Origin: Isoetes engelmannii
Taxonomy: Eukaryota > Streptophyta > Lycopodiopsida > Isoetales > Isoetaceae
Assembly (NCBI GenBank): GCA_011763485.2
Contig: JAANSK020020022.1
Location: forward strand, 1-29,225
Length of the DNA: 29,225 nt
Reading direction: 5' to 3'
This document shows positions 1 to 9,341 of this stretch, one piece after another; the stretch's first letter is position 1, and each line of letters starts with the position of its first letter. Made by a program: the position numbers and the translations under genes. The notes under the pieces are model-generated. The model searched no databases and had not been told where the DNA came from. It saw nothing but the letters and a program-made list of their open reading frames with translations.

Positions 1-48
1 TCGGACGGATGGGATTGAAAGATTCCTCCACCAAACCCCCAAAGCCAA

Positions 49-69
49 GGTTTGCCCTTCGGGCAACCC
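49..69 (-). repeat. GGGTTGCCC hairpin repeat, copy A
   Basis: Read on the minus strand this is the near-palindrome GGGTTGCCC-GAA-GGGCAAACC, preceded by a T-run. The same core occurs at 3704 and 5483 on the plus strand, so it is a dispersed repeat. The arms can pair (GGGTTGCCC with GGGCAAACC, allowing one bulge or mismatch). Sequence beyond the core is only loosely shared with the other copies. It could be the end of a small transposon; no target-site duplication is visible. Confidence 0.5.
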
Positions 70-2090
70 AAAAAAAAGAGAGGGAGCTGTCTAACAGCTC
101 AAGAGGGAATTGTCTTCTAGGCAGTGCTCAGGGGGGAAATGGGACCCTGATCACTCCTTGGAGATTGCCAAAAAAAAGCTAGAGCATCAACTATCCTGGG
201 TCAAATGAAGCACCAACTGTCGTGGGTCTAATGATTAGCTAATCACGTCGTTGGATCGTGGCAGTTAGGCCACACCATGAGATGGTGACTGTTAGAGTCA
301 TGTCGTGAGGCGGTCATTGCTTGAGTCATGTCCAAGGCCATGACGTGGACTGATATTGGGGTCGTACTATGAGGCCATGACCTGTTCTCCTGCCTTCATT
401 GTTTTGTTCGCTCTCCTCTATAATCGCTCATCCTCAGCCGTTGATGAAGGGAATATGCCATGTCATATTCCCTCTCCATCAACCACAATCGTTGAACATA
501 AATCAAGATGCGATCAAACCCCATTTTCCACCTCAGCATATAGTTGTCAAAAACCATAATAGAAGTCAATATATGCTATACAATACATAAAGAACAAAAA
601 GTAGTCCTCCATAACATCCATTTGAATTAAACGAGATACAACTGTGGATTGCATACAAGGTAGCATTGAGCTCAACATCGCCTCGTCATCTTCCATAATA
701 AAGAATAATAAGATACACTTGAAAGAACAAGTATGTACAAAAAGAGGTCTGATACAACTCTGGATTCTAACAAACTGACCCCGTTGAATCAACATGCAGC
801 CTTGACAAAGGGATTTCCATAGTGCCTGCCTGAGCCTGCCATACCTCCAACCTATAGCTTCCAGAAACCTCTCGGTGCCGACCATGGATGCAAGATCACA
901 CAATATGTGATAGTTTCCAACATCCAAAAGCTTTGAATCAATTGCGTAATTCATTGACCAAACAATGTTGAATTCAACTCAAAAATGACCACCACATTTG
1001 CTCCGCAGCCACTGCCACTGCCTGTTAACCTAAAATAGGAACTTTTGAAGAATACAGAAAAGAAAAAAACATAACCCCACTATGCTGACGTCATCATTGT
1101 ACACTTTTGGCACACTTCTACATGCCAAAACCATACACAATCTTATGCAATACTTGCTCCTTTCTTCAATCGCAGAAGTTAATCTGTAGCTTCCCTTCAG
1201 TTCCGTGATATGTCTTCTCTTAACTCAAGTAACTGGTTTTGCTGCAGGAGGATCTGGTATTGTGTGTATAATCCAGCCTATATGCCTCTATGTCCACGCT
1301 AACAAATGCCATGTTCCCTCTTGTTCAAGCCATCGGGCCTTTTGTAATTTTATCTTACACTTCCTGCCTATTTAAGGTAATAAAGAGCCACGATATACGC
1401 AGCTCCTTCATGCAACAAAATTCAACCAAAGGAAACGTGGAAAGAGAAACTCCTTCATGTTCTTTGCAACACAAAAGAGGCACAAGTAACTGAATGCAAT
1501 CTAAACCGACGAACCAAAAACAACGGGTTACAAAAACACTTACCCAATCTTGAATTTGCTCAAAATAAACATGTTTTTGCTTCTTTTAATTGTCAATATC
1601 AAACATAAGGCTTGTACAAACAGCAAGAAACAAGGAGATGAGGCGGAAGACCAAGATTTGAATTACGACATTTGGCAGCAGCAACATAGATATGATTTCC
1701 CAAAATATTTTCAAGTCATTCCATAATAAGCTACAAGAACAAAGCAGAATAATCCAGGGTATATCTCAAAATATTCTCTACCAAGTCTACCTCAAAAAAG
1801 TATACCCAGGGCATACCATAATATGCCCGTACATGAGATGGTAGACCCATACATGTGGATCAAGCAACAAATATAAAATCTCAGAAAACAATGTAATCAA
1901 AACTCACTATGAAGCTTGAATGCCTATCCAACGTTAGAAAAATGACATACAAAACAGCCAAATGGGGAGCAAAGATATGAAAAAATGTAACAGGAAAATG
2001 TGAAGGCGTGTCAAAGAGAGAAGATTGTGAGAAAAGTTTGCTGGGCAGGTGTGTTAGGCATGGTCTATGAAAAAAAGAAGAAAAGGGATG
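70..2090. other. Intergenic DNA, no supported gene
   Basis: I find no recognisable coding sequence here. A 135-codon minus-strand ORF at 547-954 starts with ATG but has a biased, Cys/Met/Phe-rich composition and resembles no family I know, so I treat it as chance. The stretch at 180-240 has an imperfect tandem phrase around 'CAACT..CTGGGTC.AATGA'. The rest is A/T-rich and could include the distal 3' flank of the ATP synthase gene on the minus strand. Confidence 0.4.
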
Positions 2091-2168
2091 AAGGGGATAA
2101 ACACCCCTGCAAGCCCCTTACAGCCCGCTTATCTGCTGTAAAGAGCAAGCACGGGTGTTTATCCCCTT
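2091..2168. repeat. Fold-back hairpin of about 78 bp
   Basis: The arm at 2091-2110 (AAGGGGATAAACACCCCTGC) is the reverse complement of 2149-2168 with 19 of 20 positions matching. Inside it, TTACAGC near 2119-2125 and GCTGTAA near 2135-2141 form a second short stem. The whole can fold into a long imperfect stem-loop. It could be a miniature fold-back element or a miRNA-like precursor; the sequence alone does not decide. Confidence 0.6.
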
Positions 2169-2977
2169 TAACCGGCGGGCATGATTCCTCACACAAACCT
2201 GCACCCACAAGCTCAATTACATCTCCCACAGCCTGGTTATCACCTCCCACAGTTAGATTATTAAAGGTTTGGCCCCCAGAGCTGGAATATCACCTCCATG
2301 CCTGGATTTTCAGCATCCAAGGCTGAATCCGGCGCACACAAAGATAGACGCTGCCTGTTTCCAGGTTTGGAGCTGCCTGTTAGGTGTTTTAAGCGCCTGT
2401 TATCCCCTATCACAGGGCTTCAATCGACAATAGGCATCCGTTGGATCTGAAAGACTGCCGGTTAAGAGGAGCTATGGTCTATGTACAATGCTCACCTGTC
2501 GTGGGCTATCCACATAACCCATGGGTTAGTTTGCATAACCCACTTCAGAAGAGGGTCTTTGCTTCAAGCATGATGTCATAAAAAGGACAGATACAAGTTT
2601 ACACAGCTCCTTGGTTTCCAAAGTCCTCAAGAACTTTAGACAGAAATAATTTCCTAAACAGGCCACATATTATAAAGGTCATAAGATATCTTGGCACAAA
2701 TACCACTCTAAAACGGCTGGCATCCACAAAAAACTATGATTATCGTAGACCAGAGGTGTGTTGAAATTAGAGAGCTTCCTTTTACATTACTGATAACGGT
2801 AAAACATAGCAAAAGAAAGCAGGGATTATTGTTGATAAGGAAAAAATTACTTTTATTAGCTCAGGTTGCTTGCTAGTCCACCATTAGGTAGTAACCTGAG
2901 TAAATTATGAGGATCTCAAAAAATAGGACACCCACTTCATCAAGGCCAAGTAGCGTTATCACAAATTCGCGGCCTCA
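2169..2977. other. Intergenic DNA and likely 3' flank of the ATP synthase e gene
   Basis: There is no coding signal. Region 2180-2420 is rich in short phrases repeated several times, such as CACCTCCCACAG and GCCTGTT. The part next to 2978 should hold the 3' UTR and polyadenylation region of the minus-strand gene, but I cannot place its end. Confidence 0.35.
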
Positions 2978-3532
2978 CTAATGATGTTGTTGCTGTTGCT
3001 TTGCTGCAGCCTTTGCTGCAGCTGCATATTTGTTCTGCAAACCAACAAAATACACAATAAATTGGTACAGATATAGAATGATAAAGGCAAACATATAATG
3101 AGCTATCTTTACAAAGATAGCCTGATTCAAAAAATCAGACACAACATGTAGCATTGCCATTATGAATAGCGTGATAAATGTAATAAAGTATCAAACTTTG
3201 GCATTACAAATTTACAAACAGTAAGGGCAGATGAAATGCTAAAGTTCTACTAACAATCATAACAATCAATGTCTCCTAAAGATTGAAAGTAAAACCAAGA
3301 AAATAAAGACAATGCGAAAGCCAAAGCCACATACCCGCAGATATGAAAGCTTGATGCTGCCATAAACCACACCATATGTGAATGCGGAGAACCTCAACAC
3401 CTGGGGTACAAAGTATTCGAAATAACTCTTAAAGAAAAACAAGAAAGAAATCTTAAACTAGGGAAAGAATAGTAAACATACTGTAGAGAGGGCACTGGTG
3501 CCGGAGTAAGGACCGCCGCTAGGAAGCGCCAT
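2978..3532 (-). CDS. ATP synthase subunit e, mitochondrial (3 exons)
   Basis: Subunit e is a small inner-membrane protein of the mitochondrial F1Fo ATP synthase that helps the enzyme dimerise and shape cristae. Minus-strand coding exons are 3482-3532, 3335-3400 and 2978-3034. Both introns (81 and 300 bp) are GT-AG and phase 0, with donors GTATGT. The ATG is at 3532-3530 and the TAG at 2980-2978. The protein is 57 aa. It begins MALPSGGPYSGTSALST and continues with a single membrane segment (residues 18-39) containing FSAFTYGVVYGSIKL, like the plant subunit-e signature PGPYSGTS...FGVVYGSIKL. It ends in an Ala/Lys/Gln/His-rich tail of about 18 residues (residues 40-57), as in plant homologues. 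The length suits the family. Family assignment rests on my recall of plant homologues; exon structure is read directly. The gene stands alone, with a GGGTTGCCC repeat about 170 bp upstream of its start. Confidence 0.87.
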
Positions 3533-5482
3533 GGTCGCTTCTTCTGAGATGCTAAATTCTGAATAGGGTTTGTATTGATACGCATTAGGTTCGAGCTTGT
3601 GAGATAACGGAGCCCGTTTTGGACACGTCCACTCTTTTAATTAATATTAAATTAAAATTCATTTTGCACTTGCCCCTTTTAGAGACGTAGCAAGGGATTT
3701 TTTGGGTTGCCCCAAGGGCAAACCCTTCTTTCATGGTCCGATGGTGGGAATTTGGGCTTGGTTGGTCCAGATTGACTTGGAGCGGTCGTCTGATGGTTGA
3801 GATCATTTGTTTCTTTGCGTTAGGAAGCATGAGGAGTTGGTTGATTGCAATCGATCTTTGTTGAGATTTCTTTATGGTGGGATCTGATCGTCGTGTAGAT
3901 TGACGACGACCCTACTCGTCTTTCTTGTTATTGCTATGGCGATGGCATAGCTCTTGAGCCCTGCTTGGCGTTGCCTAGAGGCGCCTGCTCTAGTTATAAC
4001 TAGAGGACAAACTCTTTTTGAGCAACACTAAAGTTTGGATATGGAGCCGGAAAACCTGATGTAAGGATAAGGGTTCCTCAAGAAGAGTTCCTACTGCAAA
4101 TGTAGAAATATCTCGTCGGATGGAATTAGAGCTCTTGGAGGATCTATTCTAATATGAGCATTTAGAACAGGGCTACTCTGCTTGTGTTCTTATGCTGCAT
4201 TTCATATCTTTGAAGCTGATCCAGGTTTGAACCCGTTAATATGCATTCCGGATTTCTGTAATAGATTCATGGCTAATAGCAGATACTGGGGAAGATACAT
4301 TACTATGTTCTATCATCTTGCAAAAAAGCGTATGTAAGAGTTAAGTTACGCAAAATGCGAATTACTGGGCTCCAAGAAATAAGGTAAAGGGAACAAAGGA
4401 TCCAATGCTGCTTACGAAATATTATGATAATAATCCAGGGTTTGATATGAATTTGTGGAAATGCTCTAGAATACTCATGTTCGATGTATATTTTGTGAAA
4501 GGCAATGCTAAATAATCCAAAAAATAGCTCCAATCTGTCAAGATAGTAACTTTTGCTTACGACTATTTCATGATGCATTCTAGAGGTTGCGATTGTTAAG
4601 TTCAAATTATGATGCTTTCTTTGGACTGTTACATGCTTAAGGCTGGCCAGTTCTGTAGATGCAGTAGTTCATGAGAGGATTTATGCTTTATGAAGATCTA
4701 GAGCTTTTAGTATAGTTTGCTTGTAGTTAGATAGAATCGCCTGAGGCAAGCCACAAAGTCTGTAGATAGGGCTCTACATAGGATATGTGGCTTGCTAATG
4801 CTAAAAGTGTTGCTAGAAAGGTTCTTGTGGTACTTTATTTATGTAAACACAAGTAGGTATTGCATTTGCCTTGGTGCTATAGTGGTGCTAGATGATAGTT
4901 TAGATTAATAGGACATGGGCTTGTAGATGTTGGCTATATAGGAGCTCATGCATAAGTGCAGCTATGGATAGATTCAAAGTTTTAGCTTTGCTAGAATAGG
5001 TAGGTTGCTTTGACTATGGTGAATTTGTATATAACAACAGATCATACTGCAAAAGGTGTTGATGTATCGTGGATAGATTGCTAGACGGCAACTGTTATGG
5101 TTGCACACATCTAGAACATGGAATATTTGTATTTCATATGAAGCAAAAATATATTCAATGTCTTGGCTTGTTTTTCAATCACTATAGGCTAAAAATTAGT
5201 ACTTCCAAGATTGTTATCACATGCAGCAATTTCATTTCTATTTATCAAAAACTTCTAAGAAAAGCATTCCGGCCACTATTGTAGATATAAGGCATAGTTG
5301 TTTGTCTATCTTAAACGACAGATTATAGTATTTTAAGCTTGATATGCTTATGTAAATCTATTCTGGTGCTTGAACCAGTTTACTTAGTGGTGAGACATGT
5401 TTAACCATCTGTTGAGGTTGTTATATTATGCAAGGGCAACCCACAACGCGTTATCACATTTTTATTTTTATTTTTATTTGTT
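3533..5482. other. Promoter side of ATP synthase e gene, then non-coding DNA
   Basis: The first few hundred bases must contain the minus-strand promoter and 5' UTR of the subunit e gene. Nothing protein-like is seen to 5482. The ORFs at 4303-4605 (minus) and 5069-5284 (plus) have random-looking composition. Stretch 3840-4060 reads like transcribed leader or intron sequence, but no splice-joined frame could be built. Confidence 0.35.
3704..3725 (+). repeat. GGGTTGCCC hairpin repeat, copy B
   Basis: The core GGGTTGCCCCAAGGGCAAAC is followed at 3735 by ATGGTCCGATG, which is also found after copy C. It lies about 170 bp upstream of the minus-strand ATP synthase e start, so it may lie within or next to that promoter. 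Confidence 0.5.
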
Positions 5483-5504
5483 GGGTTGCCCGAAGGGCAA
5501 ACCC
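5483..5504 (+). repeat. GGGTTGCCC hairpin repeat, copy C
   Basis: The core GGGTTGCCCGAAGGGCAAAC has perfectly pairing arms apart from one extra A. It is preceded by a TTTTTATTTTTATTT tract and followed by TGATGGTCCGATG as in copy B. The three copies have different wider flanks, so only the core and about 15 bp downstream look conserved. Confidence 0.5.
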
Positions 5505-6838
5505 TTTCCTTGATGGTCCGATGTGGGGTCTTGGGGGTTGGACGGCCGAGATGTGCCTGGAGGCGTGGTTGGACGGGCTAGATGAACTCAACAGCTGCAT
5601 TAATCAGCATCAAGGGATGTATTGGTCACCGTCGATCAGCATGAGGTTGAGTTTAGGGCTGTTCGGGTGAAATCCGGCCGTCAAGTAACAGCCCTTTTTC
5701 TTTCTTCTGGATCAGGCTCTGTTCATAGTCTCCGACATCTGCTTTCACCCATCTTCGTCACTTCAACTATTTCTTTGCCGCTTCATCTTGGAAGAAGCAT
5801 CGTTTATGGTAGAATCAGATCAGGTGAGTTCCGGTTTTATATTCATAATTTTTCTTATATATGGTGCAAGCACGGCAATCTTTGGATCTATTGTCGTAAC
5901 AAAGTTACAGATCTATCTTTGAGATCAAAGATCTGAAGATATGGGTAAGTCGGCCTTTTATAAAGACTTGAATTGAACTATCATTTATCATCCACGGAAA
6001 AAACTCTAGGTTACTTTCAGCCCACATGTCCAGTAATATGCTGCCTTGTAGTAGCAGTTCTTTTCAAGAAAATTGTCTACAACCATTTTACTTTTCGATA
6101 TTTTTACTCTTCATTCTAGTTTTGACTGCATTTTTACTGTTCATTCTATTGAAGGGAGATTCTTGGCCAACAAATCGACCGTTGAAAGCAGTCTAGAGGT
6201 TTTTTCCGTTGGGTAAAAATCCCCTTACCCTGCTTTTTGGGTTTTCAACCAGGGTTTCCCATTCCGCGAGTCACCCTGGGACTTTTTCTTATACGGAAAC
6301 CAGATAGCCTATGGAACCAAGATGGAAATCATTTAATTTACTTTTTAAAGGGATTGATATATACATCCTCGTGATCAATCCAAAGCAAGATGATCCTTGT
6401 AGTAGTGTCGTGAGAGTTGTACTCCATGTAGATGATTTTGTTAACACCATGTCCCATATCATTTTCTATTCAAATTATAGCTAAGATAGGCAACCTTGAT
6501 TAGGTCAATCCCGATTGGTATCGAAAAAATAGATGGCACTTTTTTAAAGCTATGCAGACACCTAGTATTTGTTGCATTATTGATTGCACCAAAGAAATTT
6601 GTTATATTATTGATTGGAAACAGAATCTATAGATCAGACACAATTACTCTGGAATACAAGCAATTTTTTTTGTAAAAGATGGGAGTGTTCACTTCTCTAG
6701 TGGTAATACACTAGTTCTGGAACAAATATGTCTTGAGTTCGAGGCTGTTCAAAGTCGCATTCAATATAAGGTAGTGGGGGCAGTACACAACAAAAAGGTA
6801 GTGGGGGCATGACTCAACAATTACAAAACAAAGTGATG
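5505..6838. other. Non-coding or unrecognised DNA
   Basis: Two overlapping plus-strand ORFs lie at 5428-5670 and 5622-5936. They show no recognisable domain, and the first runs straight through the hairpin repeat, so I do not call them genes. GTGAGT (5824) and GGTAAG (5943) could be splice donors of an untranslated transcript, but this is weak. Confidence 0.3.
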
Positions 6839-6931
6839 TTAGAGTGGTGTGTGCATCACATATGTCCTATGGGATGTTGGAAAGTAAATTTAGAGTGGTG
6901 TGTACATCACATATGTCCTATGCGATGCTGC
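6839..6931. repeat. Tandem pair of 42-bp repeats
   Basis: 6839-6880 and 6890-6931 share TTAGAGTGGTGTG.ACATCAC... in the form GTGGTGTGTRCATCACATAT, then GTCCTATGSGATGYTG, differing at a few positions only (period 51). The right copy continues with CCAAGTGGCATGAC, a phrase found again in degenerate form near 21335-21390 beside a similar GTGTGGTGTG motif. That suggests one dispersed repeat family. Confidence 0.6.
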
Positions 6932-7689
6932 CAAGTGGCATGACATAAAAATTGCTTCTTCTTCTTCCAAACACACTTGTGATTTTTTTTTCCACCACTC
7001 AGTATAAGTAAAAGAAAAGAAAATGGTAAGGATCATACAAATTACAAACCAACCTTAGCATTGGTTTAAGTAAGATAAAATTCTCACTTTAGAAACTTTA
7101 GTAAAGGAAGGCGTCTGAAGTGGGCATGAACAATAGAAAGCACGAAGATAAAAACTTCATGTTAGAAACTTTAGTAAAGAGAGGTGCATATATAATAGTT
7201 ATTATGGGTATGTTTCAGGTCATTCGTGAGAGGGAATATGACAAGAAGATAAGAGAAAATCTTATAGGTAGACAACACCAAGTCGCTTTCACACTAATCC
7301 GATATCTAGTGCATCCTATAGTGGGTTCTTCATTTTAAGAATCTTTGGTAAGCTCAATAAAGGGCTGGACTAGGTTGATATGTTCTTAACCCCTTGACCT
7401 GGCAGGTTAAGCTGATCTAACTGTTGCTTGTCGTCATATTGAAACTAGGTTATTCTACATAACTTTCAAAATATGCTTTTGTTTGAGAATATTTCAAAGA
7501 TTATTGCAATAACTTCGCATAACCCACTCAAAGGAGGGATTATCCTCCTCAAATACTCGTGGCATTCATTGCTTCACTGAAATTTGAGGTGGTTAAAAAA
7601 CGTTCTTTAATGTCTGTTCCATATGTCTCAAAACCTGTTAAAAAGACAAGCAGGCACAGTGGTTGTCCCAATGACAGGTCCAGGCACAC
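6932..7689. other. Intergenic DNA, no supported gene
   Basis: This stretch is A/T-rich with no recognisable coding sequence. The ORF at 7120-7338 has no family resemblance. The 5' edge of the LINE fragment may lie at the end of this stretch, but I cannot fix it. Confidence 0.3.
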
Positions 7690-8336
7690 AGGTGCATACG
7701 AGTTCGCACAAAGAAGGACCACGACGAGATGAAAGCCTACCTCGACACTTGCTTCCTTAAGCTCGGGCATTATAGAGAACAAGTGAATCCCATGCTCAAG
7801 CGGGGCCCCAGTGTACCTGCTCACCCCCTCTCCATGAAAAAGCGTAGGATCGCCTCTATCCGAACGAGAGGACACCACCTCCACATTGAAACTGGGCGAT
7901 GGGCAAGGGAAGCGCGGGAAGATAGGACTTGTCAGTGCTGCCACCAGGGGGTTCTTGAGGACGAGTGCCATGCCCTGCAAACCTGCCCCTCCTATGCACA
8001 GATTAGAGCATGGTATCCGCAGTTAGTGATACCCGGCCAGGCACTCCATCTCCTACTCAACACTGAAGCGGTAGGCACTCTTAGTCATATCTTCAAGAGG
8101 TTCTCGACGAACGCCATCGGCTCTGTCCCACTTCCTTGTGAAGATCTCCACTTTGATTACCCAGCTAGAGGTGACACCCTTTTGTTTTGTATACCAGCAA
8201 GCGCATTGCCACCACGGTTTTTCCCCACATGGGTTTTTTCACCTGAGCCGTAATACGCTTGTTGTTTGCCTTGTACAGGTCCCATAGGCCAATTGGCCTC
8301 TGTGGACGACAAAAATGTTATTCTATTCTATTCGAC
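7690..8336 (+). mobile_element. 5'-truncated LINE (non-LTR retrotransposon), 3' end with ORF2 C-terminus
   Basis: An open frame (first ATG 7729, stop 8251-8253) encodes the C-terminal tail of a LINE ORF2. After IRTRGHHLHIETGRWAR comes a Cys/His cluster, C68-x2-C71-x9-H81-x4-C86 counting from that ATG, in the context LEDECHALQTCPSY. This is the usual zinc-knuckle-like end of plant LINE polyproteins. The frame is open upstream of the ATG to about 7690, and the endonuclease and reverse transcriptase domains are absent, so the copy is truncated at its 5' side. The 3' UTR (8254-8315) contains CCCATAGGCCAATTGGCC then TGTGGACGAC, and the copy ends in an (ATTCT)n tail at about 8320-8336. No target-site duplication could be fixed. 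The left boundary is approximate. Confidence 0.8.
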
Positions 8337-8405
8337 ATTTTGTCTATTCAACTGCCAGCATTTAATTCACTTTCGTGAACTCATATTCCTAGTAGAATTA
8401 TCTAT

Positions 8406-8465
8406 ACAACCAAAGGTTCAAGACAATAAAAATTAAAACAGTCATATAATCATTATTTTTTGCTA
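8406..8465 (+). repeat. 60-bp direct repeat, left copy
   Basis: This begins ACAACCAAAGGTTCAAG and ends ATAATCATTATTTTTTGCTA. It is repeated with a handful of differences at 8789-8848, 383 bp downstream, enclosing the tandem duplication at 8636-8753. Confidence 0.75.
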
Positions 8466-8635
8466 AGAACTACTCCTAGCACAATTATCTACACATCAAG
8501 GAAAGTGGGTGAGAGACATAAGGAAAGTGGGTGAGAGATTCTTGAATTTTAGCCAATCTGCAACTGCCATGTGGCAATGATTCTAATCAAGAATCAAAGT
8601 GGGTTAGCATTCTACAATCCAGTGAACTACACAAA

Positions 8636-8753
8636 CACCTACCACTGTGTAATCCGGAATCACCTCTGGTCCGTGATTCTTGCTTGGAGGGGGTTGCACC
8701 TATCACTGTGTAAGCCGGAATCACCTCTGGTCCGTGATTCTTGCTTGGAGGGG
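8636..8753 (+). repeat. Tandem duplication, period 61 bp
   Basis: Two copies (from 8636 and from 8697) begin CACCTAYCACTGTGTAAKCC and share TCACCTCTGGTCCGTGATTC, then TTGCTTGGAGGGG. They differ at very few positions, so the duplication is recent relative to its surroundings. No coding function is seen. Confidence 0.8.
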
Positions 8754-8788
8754 ATCCATGCGTCATGTCCCAGACGTGATTTCAATTT

Positions 8789-8848
8789 ACAACCAAAGGT
8801 TCAAGTCAATAAAAAATAAAACGGTCATATAATCATTATTTTTTGCTA
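8789..8848 (+). repeat. 60-bp direct repeat, right copy
   Basis: This is the second copy of the repeat at 8406-8465. The two copies flank a segment of about 320 bp, an arrangement expected from a segmental duplication or an insertion between duplicated ends. Confidence 0.75.
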
Positions 8849-9341
8849 CCCAGCTGAAAGCTTCCTAATTCTTGAAAGTTGATGAAATCTCCTGGTAAAC
8901 ATTATTTCCCACCAAAGGCTCTTCGGGATTTCAATTTCTCGTGGGACCTGGCACTTGTGTAAGAGAACCAGCAAAAAGATATGCTTTCTTCAACTCCAAA
9001 CTTCATCAACAAAGTGAAAAAATGAATTTCTCAAGTGCTCCAAATACTGAAGCAGTTAGAATGTACCCAAAGTTTGTTTATTCTCTGTTTTCAATCATTT
9101 CCTCTAAGCTACTCCAAGAGACGATATTCTGAGGAAAGCATGAACTCATTAGCCTGCATCAGCTAAAAGCTCTAATGGACCATCATGGAGATGCCAGATG
9201 AATGTGTAGTTTATTCAAGTCCTGATTTCAAAAATTGCCAGTCTCAAATCTCCTATCTGGCCAGATGGAGCGCATGTAGGTAAAAAATAGTAGAAAATAT
9301 GAATGGTTTTCAACAGCTAAAAAACCTCTACATTCTTTCCA
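8849..9341. other. Likely 3' UTR and downstream flank of the PDCD2-like gene
   Basis: This stretch contains no recognisable plus-strand gene. It follows the minus-strand stop at 9344-9342, so part of it should be that gene's 3' UTR. The plus-strand ORF at 8941-9132 shows no family resemblance. Confidence 0.4.

Noticed and set aside
547-954. 135-codon minus-strand ORF with an ATG start
   Set aside because: Composition is biased (Met, Cys, Phe, Tyr rich), no domain is recognisable, and no splice context was found. It is likely chance in A/T-rich DNA.
7549-7980. 143-codon minus-strand ORF
   Set aside because: It lies antisense to the LINE ORF2 fragment, whose frame has clear family motifs; it is a shadow.
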